The notes below the pieces were generated by a model that saw nothing but the letters and a program-made list of their open reading frames with translations, was not told the DNA's origin and did not search any database. Both the position numbers and the translations under genes were made by a program. DNA of 64,000 nt from JBFHFS01 sp041583495 (GTDB lineage: Bacteria; Bacteroidota; Bacteroidia; Bacteroidales; Marinilabiliaceae), in the NCBI GenBank assembly GCA_041583495.1, contig JBFHFS010000006.1:62001-126000 (forward strand), read 5' to 3'. Below are positions 1 to 10,460 of the stretch, one piece after another. Numbering within the stretch: position 1 is the stretch's first letter; each line of letters starts with the position of its first letter.

Positions 1-2
1 TC

Positions 3-2330
3 TACTGGACCTGGCATACCGATGATATTGCCAGTTTCTCGCCCGTGATGAATATTACTGAAATATTGCAGCAATATCCCGAAGCGGCTACCGATGCAGA
101 CCATATTGCCTGGCAAGGCCTAAGCGGAGGCGTTTTCTGGTGGGACGAACCCTTGTTTGGTTATTACCGCACTACCGACGAATGGGTGCTGCGAAAACAC
201 GCCGAAATGCTGGCTGATGCGGGTGTTGACGTGGTTTTTTTTGATTGTACCAACGGGAATATCACCTGGAAAACATCGTATACCAAACTACTGGATGTCT
301 GGGATCAGGCTCGGGAAGATGGTGTTAGAACCCCCCAAATTGCCTTTCTTTTGCCTTTTTCTCCTACCGAGGGTTCAAGTGCTTCGCTGACAGAGTTGTA
401 CGATGAACTTTATCAGCCCCAATTGCATAAAGATCTGTGGTTTTCGTGGAACGGAAAACCGTTAATCATGGCTTACCCCGATTGCCTGAGTGAAGCAAGA
501 AATAGTGCCGGTCTTAAGTTTACGGCAACGGCCCCGTTTTATGGGATTAGTGCCACTTGTCCGAGCTGGGGAAACAATATTGGTAACCTGACCTTCAAAT
601 TGTATAAATGGAAAAATAATTATTCTGAAAGTGTGGCAGGAATTCCCCTTGCAGAAAAAACTTTTGAGAATTTCTCCGATAACGAGAAACTCAGATTAAC
701 CTTTAATAAACTGGAGGCGGGAACTTATCTCTGGGAACTCTGTGACGGATCTGAAACGGTAGGTGTTTGGAAATATTACGAAACCAATGGAAATTCGGTT
801 AGCTTTTTCAACGGGGCCCAGGTGAGCGGAAATTACGAGAGTGACATAGCTTATAGTTCAGCCTTGAATTTCACGGAACTAACAACCGGAATCAATCATA
901 CGCCTGTTCAGATTCTTAAAATGCTTGATGGGCAAAAAATAGAGGCCATAAAATCGTTTTTTACCTTTCGACCCGGTCAGCCGGATTACGTGAATGGGCC
1001 GTCGACCAATCAACAGTGGGGGTGGCTCGAAAATTATCCGCAGCATGGTTATGTTTATCAGAATGGCGGCTACGAGCAGGTGCCCGTTGGGGTGGCTCAA
1101 AATGCCTCGGATGCCAGTGGCGGTCATGCCAGTGGTTTTAATACGGCTTTGACTTATGGACGAAGTTATACCAAAGCAAATGGGCAGGATCCCCGACCTG
1201 ATGCTTATTTCTATGGGTTGAACTTTCAGGAACAGTGGAACAGGGCTTTTACCCTTGATCCTGATTTGGTTTTTGTGACCGGATGGAATGAATGGGTTGC
1301 CGGACGTTGGTTCGACTGGGATGTACAGCCCTTTGCCTTTGTTGATGAATATTCAGCAGAGAAAAGTCGCGACATTGAACCTGTCAAATCATGGGGTGAC
1401 AAAGGGGATGTGTATTACATGCAGTTGATAAGTAATATTCGCAAGTTTAAAGGAATGGCAGATGAAGAAGCCGCTTCCCCATTAAAAACCATTGTGTTGA
1501 ATGATCCCAACGCCTGGGATGATGTGAAACCTGAATACCTTTCACCAAAGGGAAATGTATTTCATCGAAACCATGCCGGACAAGGGTCTCAGCTCGTTTA
1601 TACCAACAACACCGGGCGAAACGATATTGTGATGGCCAAGGTGGCCAGGGATGAGGAATCTCTCTTTTTTTATGTAGAAACGGCCAATGCTTTGACTGAT
1701 CGATCCGATCCAGGGTGGATGCGGTTGTTTGTCGACATAGACCGGGATAAGGAAACAGGTTGGGAAGGTTATGATTACCTGATCAATAGAAACAGTCCAA
1801 CTGACTCCGTAACGATAGAAAGGAGTTCAAAAAGCTGGGACTGGATCAAAGTTGGGGCGGCTCACTATGTTGTTGAAGGGGAGACTTTGGTGTTCAAGAT
1901 TAAACGCGAAATACTGGGTGCAGAAGAAGACTCGGTGTTGGATTTTGAATTTAAATGGAGCGATAATATGCAGGAAGATGGGGATGTTATGGATTTTTAT
2001 GTCAATGGCGACGTTGCTCCGGCCGGGCGTTTCAATTACCATTATTTTGTTGATGCCTCCAATGGAAGTCCAAACACTACTGAGCAATCTTTTCGGATTT
2101 ATCCTAACCCGGCAAATAATTTTCTGAATGTTGTTTTTCCTTCGGGGACGTCAAAGAATTCGGTGCTCTCTATTTATAATTCTGAGGGAAAGATGGTCTG
2201 GCAAAAGCGATTTACCGAATCTGTATCCTCTTATTATATTAATCTTGGATTTATCAAAAATAAGGGAATGTATATCGTCGAATTGGTAAATCAAGATAAG
2301 AGTGAAAGAGATAAGTTCATTGTGAATTGA
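3..2330 (+). CDS. GH99/GH71-like secreted glycoside hydrolase with inserted CBM-like module, CBM9-like domain and T9SS sorting tail (5' partial)
   Basis: The reading frame is open from base 3 and the protein starts inside the window edge: the residues before the first GTG/ATG (YWTWH...) match paralogues at 15457 and 20595, so the signal peptide lies upstream. Visible order (residues from base 3): TIM-barrel first half with LADAGVDVVFFDCTNGN (about 60-75); an inserted beta-rich module (about 169-295) that the closest paralogue lacks; second barrel half ending in VTGWNEW, whose Glu430 is the likely catalytic residue by analogy with GH99-type NEW motifs; a CBM9-like/DOMON-like beta-sandwich (about 500-690) ending in the family signature DFYVNGD; and a type IX secretion C-terminal sorting domain (FRIYPNPANN to end). 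It is the only protein in the window with that tail, so it is probably exported and surface-anchored. Substrate unknown. The fold family is inferred from motifs. Confidence 0.8.
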   Translation, partial: YWTWHTDDIASFSPVMNITEILQQYPEAATDADHIAWQGLSGGVFWWDEPLFGYYRTTDEWVLRKHAEMLADAGVDVVFFDCTNGNITWKTSYTKLLDVWDQAREDGVRTPQIAFLLPFSPTEGSSASLTELYDELYQPQLHKDLWFSWNGKPLIMAYPDCLSEARNSAGLKFTATAPFYGISATCPSWGNNIGNLTFKLYKWKNNYSESVAGIPLAEKTFENFSDNEKLRLTFNKLEAGTYLWELCDGSETVGVWKYYETNGNSVSFFNGAQVSGNYESDIAYSSALNFTELTTGINHTPVQILKMLDGQKIEAIKSFFTFRPGQPDYVNGPSTNQQWGWLENYPQHGYVYQNGGYEQVPVGVAQNASDASGGHASGFNTALTYGRSYTKANGQDPRPDAYFYGLNFQEQWNRAFTLDPDLVFVTGWNEWVAGRWFDWDVQPFAFVDEYSAEKSRDIEPVKSWGDKGDVYYMQLISNIRKFKGMADEEAASPLKTIVLNDPNAWDDVKPEYLSPKGNVFHRNHAGQGSQLVYTNNTGRNDIVMAKVARDEESLFFYVETANALTDRSDPGWMRLFVDIDRDKETGWEGYDYLINRNSPTDSVTIERSSKSWDWIKVGAAHYVVEGETLVFKIKREILGAEEDSVLDFEFKWSDNMQEDGDVMDFYVNGDVAPAGRFNYHYFVDASNGSPNTTEQSFRIYPNPANNFLNVVFPSGTSKNSVLSIYNSEGKMVWQKRFTESVSSYYINLGFIKNKGMYIVELVNQDKSERDKFIVN

Positions 2331-2405
2331 CTGGTGGGATAAATAATTACGATCAATAAAAGCGATTAAATTATGGTGTCATTCCTGAATTTTTTTGGAC
2401 AAACA

Positions 2406-4280
2406 ATGAATATGAGCAATCAAAAGAAATTGGTAGTATTGCTCGGGTGCCTAATGTTATTTTCCTGCCATACGGAACGAAGGGTGAAAATTCAGGATCA
2501 GTTTACGCCCCTTCCTGCAAATTCAATTCAACTGGAAGGTTTTTTGGAAGTCTATATTCAGAATTCAATCAACCATTGGAATAAGGGAGTTGTGCCTTAT
2601 GCAGCCCTGGTGGAAAAATTCAGATCCGGGAGATCGTTTTTCGCACAGGGAGAGATGTGGGGCAAAGCCGTTCGCTCCGGATGTATGTTTTACCGCTATA
2701 CTCAAGATCCAGAATTAAAACATATTCTGAAATTAACGGTTGCAGATTTGCTTTCCACCCGGCGTGAAAATGGAAGTTTCAGCTGTTCGGCGGTTAACCA
2801 ACAGCCCGATGGCCCCGGGGGTGACCTCTGGGAACGGAAATATGTCTTGCTCGGGTTAGACGAATACTATCGTCAGGTGGAACAAGATCCGGCAGTTTTG
2901 CAAGCCATGATTGATCAGGCCGATTGCATTGTTTCGCAGATCGGTCCTTCCCCCAAGGTTTCGATTGTTGATCAGGGTTGGAGTCCGAATCACATAGAAT
3001 CAAGTACTCTTCTCGAACCCATTATGCGCCTCTACATTATAACAGGCTATAAGCGGTACCTCGATTTTGCCAGGTACATTGTTGAGGTGGACGGGGGAGC
3101 CAAAGGGTTCAATATTATCGAAGAGGCTTTCGATAACAAAGCCCCTGAGCAGATCGGGGGTGTTTATCCAAAAGCCTATGAGATGATGTCGCTCTTCGAA
3201 GGATTGGTAGAATATTACCGGGTTACGGGCAACGACAAATGGAAGCAGTCCTTTATGAACCTCTATCATAATATTATTGAGAAGGAAATTACCATCATTG
3301 GTAATGGTGGCGGCGATCAGCCCTATCATCCGGAAGTTTACGGAGAAGGTTGGGACAACACGGCACTCGAACAAACCAATCCGGATATTAAAAGGATGAT
3401 GGAAACCTGTGTTGGTGTGACCTGGCTGAAATTATGCAGTCAGATTCTTCGTTTGACCGGCGATCCGATGGCGATGGATATGATTGAAAAATATACTTAC
3501 AATGGGCTTTTGGGGGCAATGAAACCTGAGGGCGATGGTTTTAGTTATGTCAATTTATTGAACGGAATAAAAACCAATACGGTAGGCTGGGGTGGATTGG
3601 TCGACAGCGTATATGTAACCTGTTGTAACCTGAATGGTCCCATGGGCTTAGCCTATCTTCCATTCGTGGCGGTTATGAATTCCGCTGCAGGGCCGGTTAT
3701 TAACCTTTATAACGCAGGGGTCGCCACCGCCTATACTGGCAAAGGAAACCCTGTAAACCTTGAAATAGATACAGATTATCCGCTATCGGGAAATGTGGTT
3801 ATCATCGTCTCCCCGAAAGCGACTGAAAAATTCTTGGTTAGCCTGCGTATTCCCGCCTGGAGTCAGTCAACTGTGTTGAAGGTTAATGGGGAAAAATTGG
3901 TTGCTGATCCCGGCACTTATGCCAAAATAAACCGGGAATGGATGCCGGGAGACCGGATAGAATTGCAACTGGACATGCGTTGTCGGATTTTGGATGCACC
4001 CCATGGAAGCAATCGGGCCGGTGATAATTTTCAGGCGTTGGTGCGTGGACCTGTCGTTTTGGCCAGGGATGAAAATCTGGATAATCATTACAACGAACCG
4101 GTTTCGGTTATTTCCGAAAATGGATATGTTGATATTGTTGCGGAGGATCCGTCTGTTTCCGGGGCCAAAATGCAATTCAGTGTTCCTGTAAAAGAGGGTT
4201 TTATTAGGATGGTGGATTATGCCTCGGTAAATAATTGGAACGGGAAACACATCTGCACCTGGCTTCCCATGGCGGAGTAA
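2406..4280 (+). CDS. GH127/DUF1680-type lipoprotein (beta-L-arabinofuranosidase family)
   Basis: Protein of 624 residues from the ATG at 2406, chosen because it places a lipoprotein signal peptide (KKLVVLLGCLMLFSC) at the N-terminus; the upstream ATG at 2373 would add 11 residues before it. The (alpha/alpha)6 barrel carries the family zinc-site signature: an E-x-C pair (METC, Glu333 and Cys335) and a Cys-Cys pair (VTCCN, Cys406 and Cys407). In characterised GH127 enzymes these four positions bind zinc and one Cys acts as nucleophile. A beta-sandwich C-terminal part follows (SLRIPAWSQST, VNGEKL). Known GH127 members release beta-L-arabinofuranose, but DUF1680 relatives include other specificities, so the sugar is uncertain. 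It is 75 bp downstream of the first gene and on the same strand, and a second member of the family is encoded at 11399. Confidence 0.85.
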   Translation: MNMSNQKKLVVLLGCLMLFSCHTERRVKIQDQFTPLPANSIQLEGFLEVYIQNSINHWNKGVVPYAALVEKFRSGRSFFAQGEMWGKAVRSGCMFYRYTQDPELKHILKLTVADLLSTRRENGSFSCSAVNQQPDGPGGDLWERKYVLLGLDEYYRQVEQDPAVLQAMIDQADCIVSQIGPSPKVSIVDQGWSPNHIESSTLLEPIMRLYIITGYKRYLDFARYIVEVDGGAKGFNIIEEAFDNKAPEQIGGVYPKAYEMMSLFEGLVEYYRVTGNDKWKQSFMNLYHNIIEKEITIIGNGGGDQPYHPEVYGEGWDNTALEQTNPDIKRMMETCVGVTWLKLCSQILRLTGDPMAMDMIEKYTYNGLLGAMKPEGDGFSYVNLLNGIKTNTVGWGGLVDSVYVTCCNLNGPMGLAYLPFVAVMNSAAGPVINLYNAGVATAYTGKGNPVNLEIDTDYPLSGNVVIIVSPKATEKFLVSLRIPAWSQSTVLKVNGEKLVADPGTYAKINREWMPGDRIELQLDMRCRILDAPHGSNRAGDNFQALVRGPVVLARDENLDNHYNEPVSVISENGYVDIVAEDPSVSGAKMQFSVPVKEGFIRMVDYASVNNWNGKHICTWLPMAE

Positions 4281-4341
4281 TGGCTTTCCCTAAAAATAGA
4301 GTGAAGGAAAAGGGTTTTTCCCAAACAATAAATTGAAGATA

Positions 4342-6042
4342 ATGAAAAAACACCTTGCTGTTTTGGGATGTATGTTGCCGATTTTCATGTTCTTACAATG
4401 CAAGAGTGATAATGTGGAACATAATTTTGTCGTCGACAAAACCAGGTTTACGCTATCTGCCATAGGAGGAATGGATAGTGTGAAAGTCTCGGTGGATACG
4501 GATTGGGTCGCACAAGCGGAGTATGATACTCAGGGCGATAACTGGTGTACTTTACCTGTGCAGACAGGGATTGCCGGCGTATATAACTTAACCTTTATCC
4601 TAAGCGAAAATCTGCTCACCACCGATAGGGAGATGAGGATCCGGATTTCCTCCGGCGGGGAAACCAGGGTATTGACGATTAAACAATTGGGCAGAGGGTT
4701 GCTTCCAGGCATAACAAATAGTTGGGATATTTATTCAGGAGCGTCTTATCGCTACGGGCCTTCGATTATTACCAACGAGGATGGTTCCGTGGATGCATGG
4801 TTTGCCGCCTCGGGAGGAACTTTTGGGGAGGATGTATCACTCTCAGGGGATGCCGGTAAGGTGGCATTGAGCCTGGGGAGTAATGTGGCAGCTCAGAAAT
4901 TTACCTCCGATGTTTCCTTCTGGAAAATTAGTGTTTGCTGCCCCAACTGGAACGGGCAACATTGTGGGTTCACATTTAATCTCTATCAGTGGAATAGTGA
5001 CTATGCTACAACGGTTGCCGCGAATCCTGTTGCAACGGCTACTTTCGTTGATTATGTGGATAATTCCTTCATCGGGGTTTCAAACGATGAGAAATTTCCT
5101 GAAGGGACTTATTTATGGCAATTGGAAAATGGGCAGACCAACTCTTCGGGAGTGTGGACCAATACAGGAACCATTTCGGGGGTGACCAGCTATTATAACG
5201 GAGCCCCAGTAGATTATAACTATCAGGCCAAATATACCCTCGAAGAAACCAGCGGTGCCCTTTTCTGGGATCAGGCTTCTTATCAGCGGTCGTTCGACCA
5301 GGGGGTAAATTGGACCGACGAAGAGATGGTGCTTAAGCCTACTGAAAATGGAAGAGATGCATTTTCGGTTTGTGACCCCGGGGTGGCCTGCTGGGGTGGT
5401 TTTTACTATTTGGGGTACACCACTACCGAAGATGCTAATATGGTTGATAATGATGTTTACGTTTGTCGATCGAAAAATCCTGATGGTCCCTGGGAGAAAT
5501 GGAATGGGAGCGGCTGGGGAGGTAACCCCCAGCCTGTTATTGAGTTTACGGGGAACCATACCTCATTTGGTGCCGGCGAGCCCTCCATCGTGGTTGTTGA
5601 TGATGTTGTTTATTTTTATTATTCATGGAACGATGGAAGTGGTGAAACTTCAACCACCACGCGCGTATCCACTGCCGACGCCAGCAATCTGAATTGGCCT
5701 GGTGCTTTGGTATTCAGGGGAACGGCGATCAATAAAAGTGCTATTTCCGGTTCGGATCATTGCGATGTAAAATACCGGGAGGACCTGAAGAAATTCCAGG
5801 CCATCCATACCGCTTCCCGTATGTCGGCTTCGGGTTATATTGTTGTTTGGCAGTCGGATGACGGTTTGATTTTTAGCCGGATTGGTGAAATACGTACTAA
5901 TCTGGAACCTTACCTGCATAACTGTGGTTGGAGTGGCGATGGATTAGGACATGTTAAATCCGGTATTCAACAATATCTCTCGTATGCCTATGGTCCCGAC
6001 TGGGGACGCTGGAAGACCAGATGGTGCCTGGTTCATTTTTAA
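4342..6042 (+). CDS. BACON-domain lipoprotein with GH43-like beta-propeller and inserted CBM-like module
   Basis: Protein of 566 residues; the ATG at 4342 is preferred to a TTG at 4333 because it opens a lipoprotein signal peptide ending FLQC. Residues about 25-125 form a BACON domain (FTLSAIGGMDSVKVSVDTDW ... VLTIKQLG). The propeller begins at YGPSIITNEDGSVDAWFA, is interrupted at about residues 160-305 by a beta-rich module like the one in the first gene of the window, then resumes (FDQGVNWTDEEMV, GAGEPSIVVVDDVVYFYYSW, SDHCDVKYRED), which resembles five-bladed GH43/GH117-type folds. The catalytic acids cannot be assigned by eye, so glycosidase activity is inference. A non-catalytic glycan-binding role for the surface protein is the main alternative. 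Same strand and short spacing to neighbours suggest co-transcription. Confidence 0.7.
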   Translation: MKKHLAVLGCMLPIFMFLQCKSDNVEHNFVVDKTRFTLSAIGGMDSVKVSVDTDWVAQAEYDTQGDNWCTLPVQTGIAGVYNLTFILSENLLTTDREMRIRISSGGETRVLTIKQLGRGLLPGITNSWDIYSGASYRYGPSIITNEDGSVDAWFAASGGTFGEDVSLSGDAGKVALSLGSNVAAQKFTSDVSFWKISVCCPNWNGQHCGFTFNLYQWNSDYATTVAANPVATATFVDYVDNSFIGVSNDEKFPEGTYLWQLENGQTNSSGVWTNTGTISGVTSYYNGAPVDYNYQAKYTLEETSGALFWDQASYQRSFDQGVNWTDEEMVLKPTENGRDAFSVCDPGVACWGGFYYLGYTTTEDANMVDNDVYVCRSKNPDGPWEKWNGSGWGGNPQPVIEFTGNHTSFGAGEPSIVVVDDVVYFYYSWNDGSGETSTTTRVSTADASNLNWPGALVFRGTAINKSAISGSDHCDVKYREDLKKFQAIHTASRMSASGYIVVWQSDDGLIFSRIGEIRTNLEPYLHNCGWSGDGLGHVKSGIQQYLSYAYGPDWGRWKTRWCLVHF

Positions 6043-6170
6043 TAGGCCGTTCCTATCATCATAGCAGTTGGTTGAAAGTATTCCGGGACCAAACTTAGGG
6101 ATTAAGATGAATGCTGGTAAGCACCAGGCCCGGTTAATTTAGGTTGACAAAACTTATATGCAATATTCTC

Positions 6171-8123
6171 ATGAAATTATCAATTACGGTATTTGTTTGG
6201 ATGATTATTTTTCTGACTGGAAATGGTCAGACGAACAAAGCAGTTTATTGTCTGGGCAATGGCGATTATTGTCTGTATGAAGAAGGGGTAAACCTGATTC
6301 AGGTTTTTGGTCCTCCCTACAGTTCGCCTTCTATGTTTAGCGCAACACTTGATTCGGGGAATGTTGTCGTAGAAACTAAACGAGAGCCGGGAACCGACAT
6401 TTATGTCCATGAGCTATTCAGAAATGGAAAAGCAATTGGAACGATTACAGATTTCGTTTGCAGTCATTGGTCCTGCTTTTGTCGTTTATCCGATTTGACC
6501 GAATCTGTTTCCTTCACTTTTTCAGTGAGCGATCTGGATCGGAGGGTTTCAGTTACTGATTATCCGCGATATCGTGAGGAATATGGCGTGAATAAAAGTA
6601 TGCTGGTTTCTGCTCTTCCAGGAGTCTTTGTATATGATACCTATCCGAGTCCCTTCGAGATTAATCATCAGGTGTTGAGTAAAGGGTCTGTTAAGTTTTC
6701 GTCAAAAGAAGGAAGTCGGTTCGATTATGTTCTGGAATTTGGGAAAGGGCAGGGTCTGTTTTATTTGATAGGTGGGCCTTCTTTTCCCGAGCTAAACAAT
6801 CAAATTGAGTGTGTTTTAAGCCAATCTCCTGAAGATTTACTTTCACAAACCCGAAGAGACTGGCATTTGTTCGCTACCAGCCACTCGGATTTTGCACAAA
6901 GAATAAGTAATCATAATCCCGATAAAAAGCAATTGCTGCAAACCATTGATGATGTTTCTGTTTTGCTGAAAACCCAGCAGGGAAGAGGTGGTGGAGTACT
7001 CGCCGGACATTATTATCATCTGGCTTATGTTCGGGATCAGTATGGTGTTTCAAGGGCTTTTTTATCGTTGGGTCATTACGACCAGGCCCGGCAAATTCTG
7101 ACCTTTTATGATAACGTTTGGAAACAGTTTGGGCATATCAGGAATGCTCAGGCCCTGGGAATCCCCGGAATTTTTCATCAGCACGAAAACGATGAGGTGG
7201 AAATAACCGGTTATCTAATTATTCAGGCCTTCGATTATCTGGAAAAAACCCACGATAAGGAGTTCGTCAGTCAAATTATGCCTTTTATGGAGTGGTGTTG
7301 GGAGATGCAAAAGAAGAACCTGGTGGATAATATGTTACCCTTTAATGGCGATGAAACATACATTGCCGGCGGATTGATTTCCAGAAAGGTCTTGAACGAC
7401 GGCTCTTCCGAAGCAACGTTGCTGTTTATCGAGGGTGGCCGTAAATTCCTGACTTTTGCCAAAGAATTAAAATTTAAAAATAAACAGTGGCTGAAACAAA
7501 ATTCTGAACTTCTGGAAAATGTTGCAGAACATTATCGCGATAATTTTGTGAAGGACGGGCGTTTGATGGTTAACAATCCGAGGCGCGCCCAATTGTGCAC
7601 TTTTCCTGAGTATCGATACGGCGTTTGCCTGTATCCCGGACACGGTGGTTATCGTGGAATTCTTAAACATTTTAAGGGATCTCTTTATTTCTGCAAAGAA
7701 TGTTATGGAAAATCGGATGACCAAATTGAACCTGAAGTGCCGGAAGAATTTTTTCTTCCTTCCGTATATCTGATGCCAATTTATATCGGTTCTTCTCTTT
7801 TTTCGCGGCAGGAAAAAGAAAATATGCTAAATGAGCTGGTAACGCGATATCAGGAAACCGGGCGAATTACACTGAATCAGCAGGATAAGCGGTTGTTGGG
7901 ATACGATTACGGGTTATTTCTTTATGCCCTATCGGAGTTTAACCATCCGCTGGCCGGCGAGATTTATCAGAAAATGATGAACCTGCGGGATGAAACCGGC
8001 ACCTGGTGCGAATATTACCTGGACGATGTTGCAAATGGCTGCCGCTACAGGCCCTGGGAAAGCGGCATTAACCTGGAGGCAGCAATTAACTATGTTATGA
8101 AAGCAGATGAAGCAAATAAGTAA
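6171..8123 (+). CDS. Secreted (alpha/alpha)6-barrel protein, putative glycoside hydrolase
   Basis: 650 residues from the ATG at 6171, which begins a signal peptide (MKLSITVFVWMIIFLTGNGQ); a TTG at 6144 is possible but gives an odd leader. Residues about 25-250 look like a beta-sandwich, followed by an alpha-helical barrel from about 270 onward with motifs typical of GH15/GH63/GH94-like barrels: YHLAYVRDQYGVSRAFLSLG, a QHENDE stretch, and FNGDETYIAGG. The acidic pairs in ENDE and GDET are the likeliest catalytic residues. I do not recognise a numbered family with certainty. It sits 6 bp before the broken beta-helix gene and is probably in the same transcript, so it would act on an oligosaccharide of the same glycan. 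Confidence 0.6.
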   Translation: MKLSITVFVWMIIFLTGNGQTNKAVYCLGNGDYCLYEEGVNLIQVFGPPYSSPSMFSATLDSGNVVVETKREPGTDIYVHELFRNGKAIGTITDFVCSHWSCFCRLSDLTESVSFTFSVSDLDRRVSVTDYPRYREEYGVNKSMLVSALPGVFVYDTYPSPFEINHQVLSKGSVKFSSKEGSRFDYVLEFGKGQGLFYLIGGPSFPELNNQIECVLSQSPEDLLSQTRRDWHLFATSHSDFAQRISNHNPDKKQLLQTIDDVSVLLKTQQGRGGGVLAGHYYHLAYVRDQYGVSRAFLSLGHYDQARQILTFYDNVWKQFGHIRNAQALGIPGIFHQHENDEVEITGYLIIQAFDYLEKTHDKEFVSQIMPFMEWCWEMQKKNLVDNMLPFNGDETYIAGGLISRKVLNDGSSEATLLFIEGGRKFLTFAKELKFKNKQWLKQNSELLENVAEHYRDNFVKDGRLMVNNPRRAQLCTFPEYRYGVCLYPGHGGYRGILKHFKGSLYFCKECYGKSDDQIEPEVPEEFFLPSVYLMPIYIGSSLFSRQEKENMLNELVTRYQETGRITLNQQDKRLLGYDYGLFLYALSEFNHPLAGEIYQKMMNLRDETGTWCEYYLDDVANGCRYRPWESGINLEAAINYVMKADEANK

Positions 8124-8129
8124 CCAACG

Positions 8130-10460
8130 ATGAAACAGCTATCTGCTTTTTTTCCGGCATTTATAATCCTTGTTTTCTCTTTTCCTGGCAGGGAGATTCC
8201 CCTATATGGCCAGGTAAAACCATTGATAGATCTTTCTTTTGAAGCAGAAGGATCGGCAGATCTTTTCATAGCTACGAACGGTAGCATCACTCAAAACAAC
8301 GGGTCGCTGGAATATACTTTCCAAAAAGGATCCTCACTTACGTCTCCATCGTTCGAAAACAGTCGTAACGGGATGTACAATCCAACACTGGAAATACGCA
8401 ACACCATGTTCTTTGTTATGGAGAACATGAGTGGGGCTGACAAACTCAGGCTTAGTTTTATTACCTCAGAAGACAAAAATTACGATGAGGGAAAGTCGAA
8501 AGTGTTTGACATACAGCCTCATTCACCTAAGAGGGCCTTTTATTTCAATTTGTCGGACAATCCAAAAGCGGAAGGCCGTTTGACGGGCCTTCGTTTAGAG
8601 CCATTGGGGGGCAGCGGAAAGATCATAATCGATCGTATTTCATTTGAGCAGGAACCCAGGTTGGAACCCTTTGCTGGTGAAATTTCCTCTTGTCGGGCTT
8701 CAAATAAAAGCATTGCCGTAAAAGGACATATTGCTTCCGATTATCTGAATAAATTCAAAAGAATTGCCATTTACGAAACCTCGATGTTGCAAAAAGCAGA
8801 CGATGTTACGAAAATGACCAAACTGTGTGAAGTTCCGATTGCCTCCGAATTTGTTATTCGCCATATTCCTCTATTTCAAGTGAAAGTAAGCCGGTTAAGC
8901 AGTCAGTTTCTTGCTGTCGTTGAAGATGCCGATGGGAACTTTCTGAAAATTGCTTCCCGTTTTTATATTGAAAATTGGCGTGATTTTGAAAAAAATCCCT
9001 ACGCATTCACCCTGCCCAAATTAAAAGTGAATGTTTCTTAATACGGGGCACAAGGGAATGGATTTATGGATGATACCGATGCTATCCAGGCTGCTATTGA
9101 CGAGGTTTCTCAAAATGGAGGTGGCCAGGTGGTTTTAAGCGGAGACAATTCCTTTTATGGTAAACGATATATCGCCACCAATATTTTGATGAAAAGCAAT
9201 GTTGATCTGCATATTGAAAAAGGGGCAATTCTCTGGCAATCGCAAGATGAACGCGACTATAAATACCAGCCTGCTTATGGTCACGAGGGAACCATTCCCG
9301 GAATCAACTGGACTCACAATATGCATGTAGCCAATCTCCCGCTTATTCAGGGGAAAGAAATTGAAAATGTAAAAATAACCGGGCAGGGACGAATTCGTTC
9401 GATGGATGTGGAAAGCACTGACGATCAGTTTACCGATTACCGTCGTTTTTGTAATGACCGGATTCATGTGATTCCCATTGGTTTTTGGAAGGTGAAAAAT
9501 GTGGAGGTTTCGGATGTTGAAATTGTTCGCACCAACAACTACCATACGGCTTTTTATGGTTGCGAAAATGTTTTTGTTGGCAATGTTAAAATGCACCAAG
9601 TCAAATGTGTGAGTGGTGATGGGATTGGACTGGGAGTGGGCACGCACCATGTAAAGGTGGTTCGTATATTCGACGAGTCGAATGATGATGGCGTGGTTTT
9701 GTGGACTGCTTACAACGACCCTCGGGGTATCTTATGGTGGTGGGCTCAACCCGGTAAAAATAATTCAATTCATAATATTACCGTTTGCCACAGCTATATC
9801 AATTCAGGAGCTGTTACGGGTGGAAAAGCTATTGCCTTTATCCCCTGGGGAACCGACGACCCACATTTGGAAAACCAGGAAATCTACAATATCAACGTTT
9901 ACGATAACGTACTCAATGGCGGTTATTCAGTAGGAACCTGGCCTGATAATCCTTATGGCGGGAAGAAGCCTTTCGACAATACAGAGACGAATGATTACTC
10001 TCCGGTAAAGGATGTCCGGATTTATAATAATAAATATTTGAGCGAATGCAACCTGCTCTGCATCGAACCCACGAATATTATTACGGATTGCGGAATGTTA
10101 AGTAGCGAAGCATTTCAAAACGGCCACTTCGAACATGGACATGCCAACTGGACAATCGAAGGTGATGCAGGAACCCATGATGGATATGGCTTTGTTAAAG
10201 GGGGTGATCTGTTCGAAGGTCTCTGGCTTCGAAATGGAACCCATACTTTCTCGGCAAAAACAAAAGGTCGTGGCAAACTTTTTATTCAGGATGCCGGCAC
10301 CAACAAGGTGATTGAGAAGGTGAAAATTATGACGGATGAATGGAAAGATTCATCCATTAGGATAACAGTTGAAAAACCCGGCACCTATTTTCTGGGTATT
10401 AGGGGGAAAGACGCTCAGATAAAGGATGCCAAAATAAAAAGAGAAGTTTTGATAAGGTAA
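8130..10460 (+). pseudogene. GH28-type beta-helix hydrolase gene interrupted by one in-frame TAA
   Basis: Two open frames (8130-9041 and 9066-10460) are in the same reading frame with only the TAA at 9039-9041 between them. The residues straight after the stop read YGAQGNGFMDDTDAIQ, the classical start of polygalacturonase/pectate-lyase-type beta-helix domains (FGAKGDGxTDDT), and the second frame has no signal peptide or credible start of its own. Upstream of the stop are a signal peptide, a jelly-roll module (about residues 25-180) and an Fn3-like module. Downstream is a right-handed beta-helix with aspartates in ESNDDGVVLW and a C-terminal CBM-like domain. Whole frame about 777 codons. A recent nonsense mutation, a sequencing error or stop readthrough would all fit; function if intact would be cleavage of uronate- or rhamnose-containing chains. 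Confidence 0.85.

Noticed and set aside
9066..10460. Independent gene starting at 9066
   Set aside because: The conserved beta-helix start lies before this ATG in the same frame and no ribosome site or signal peptide exists.
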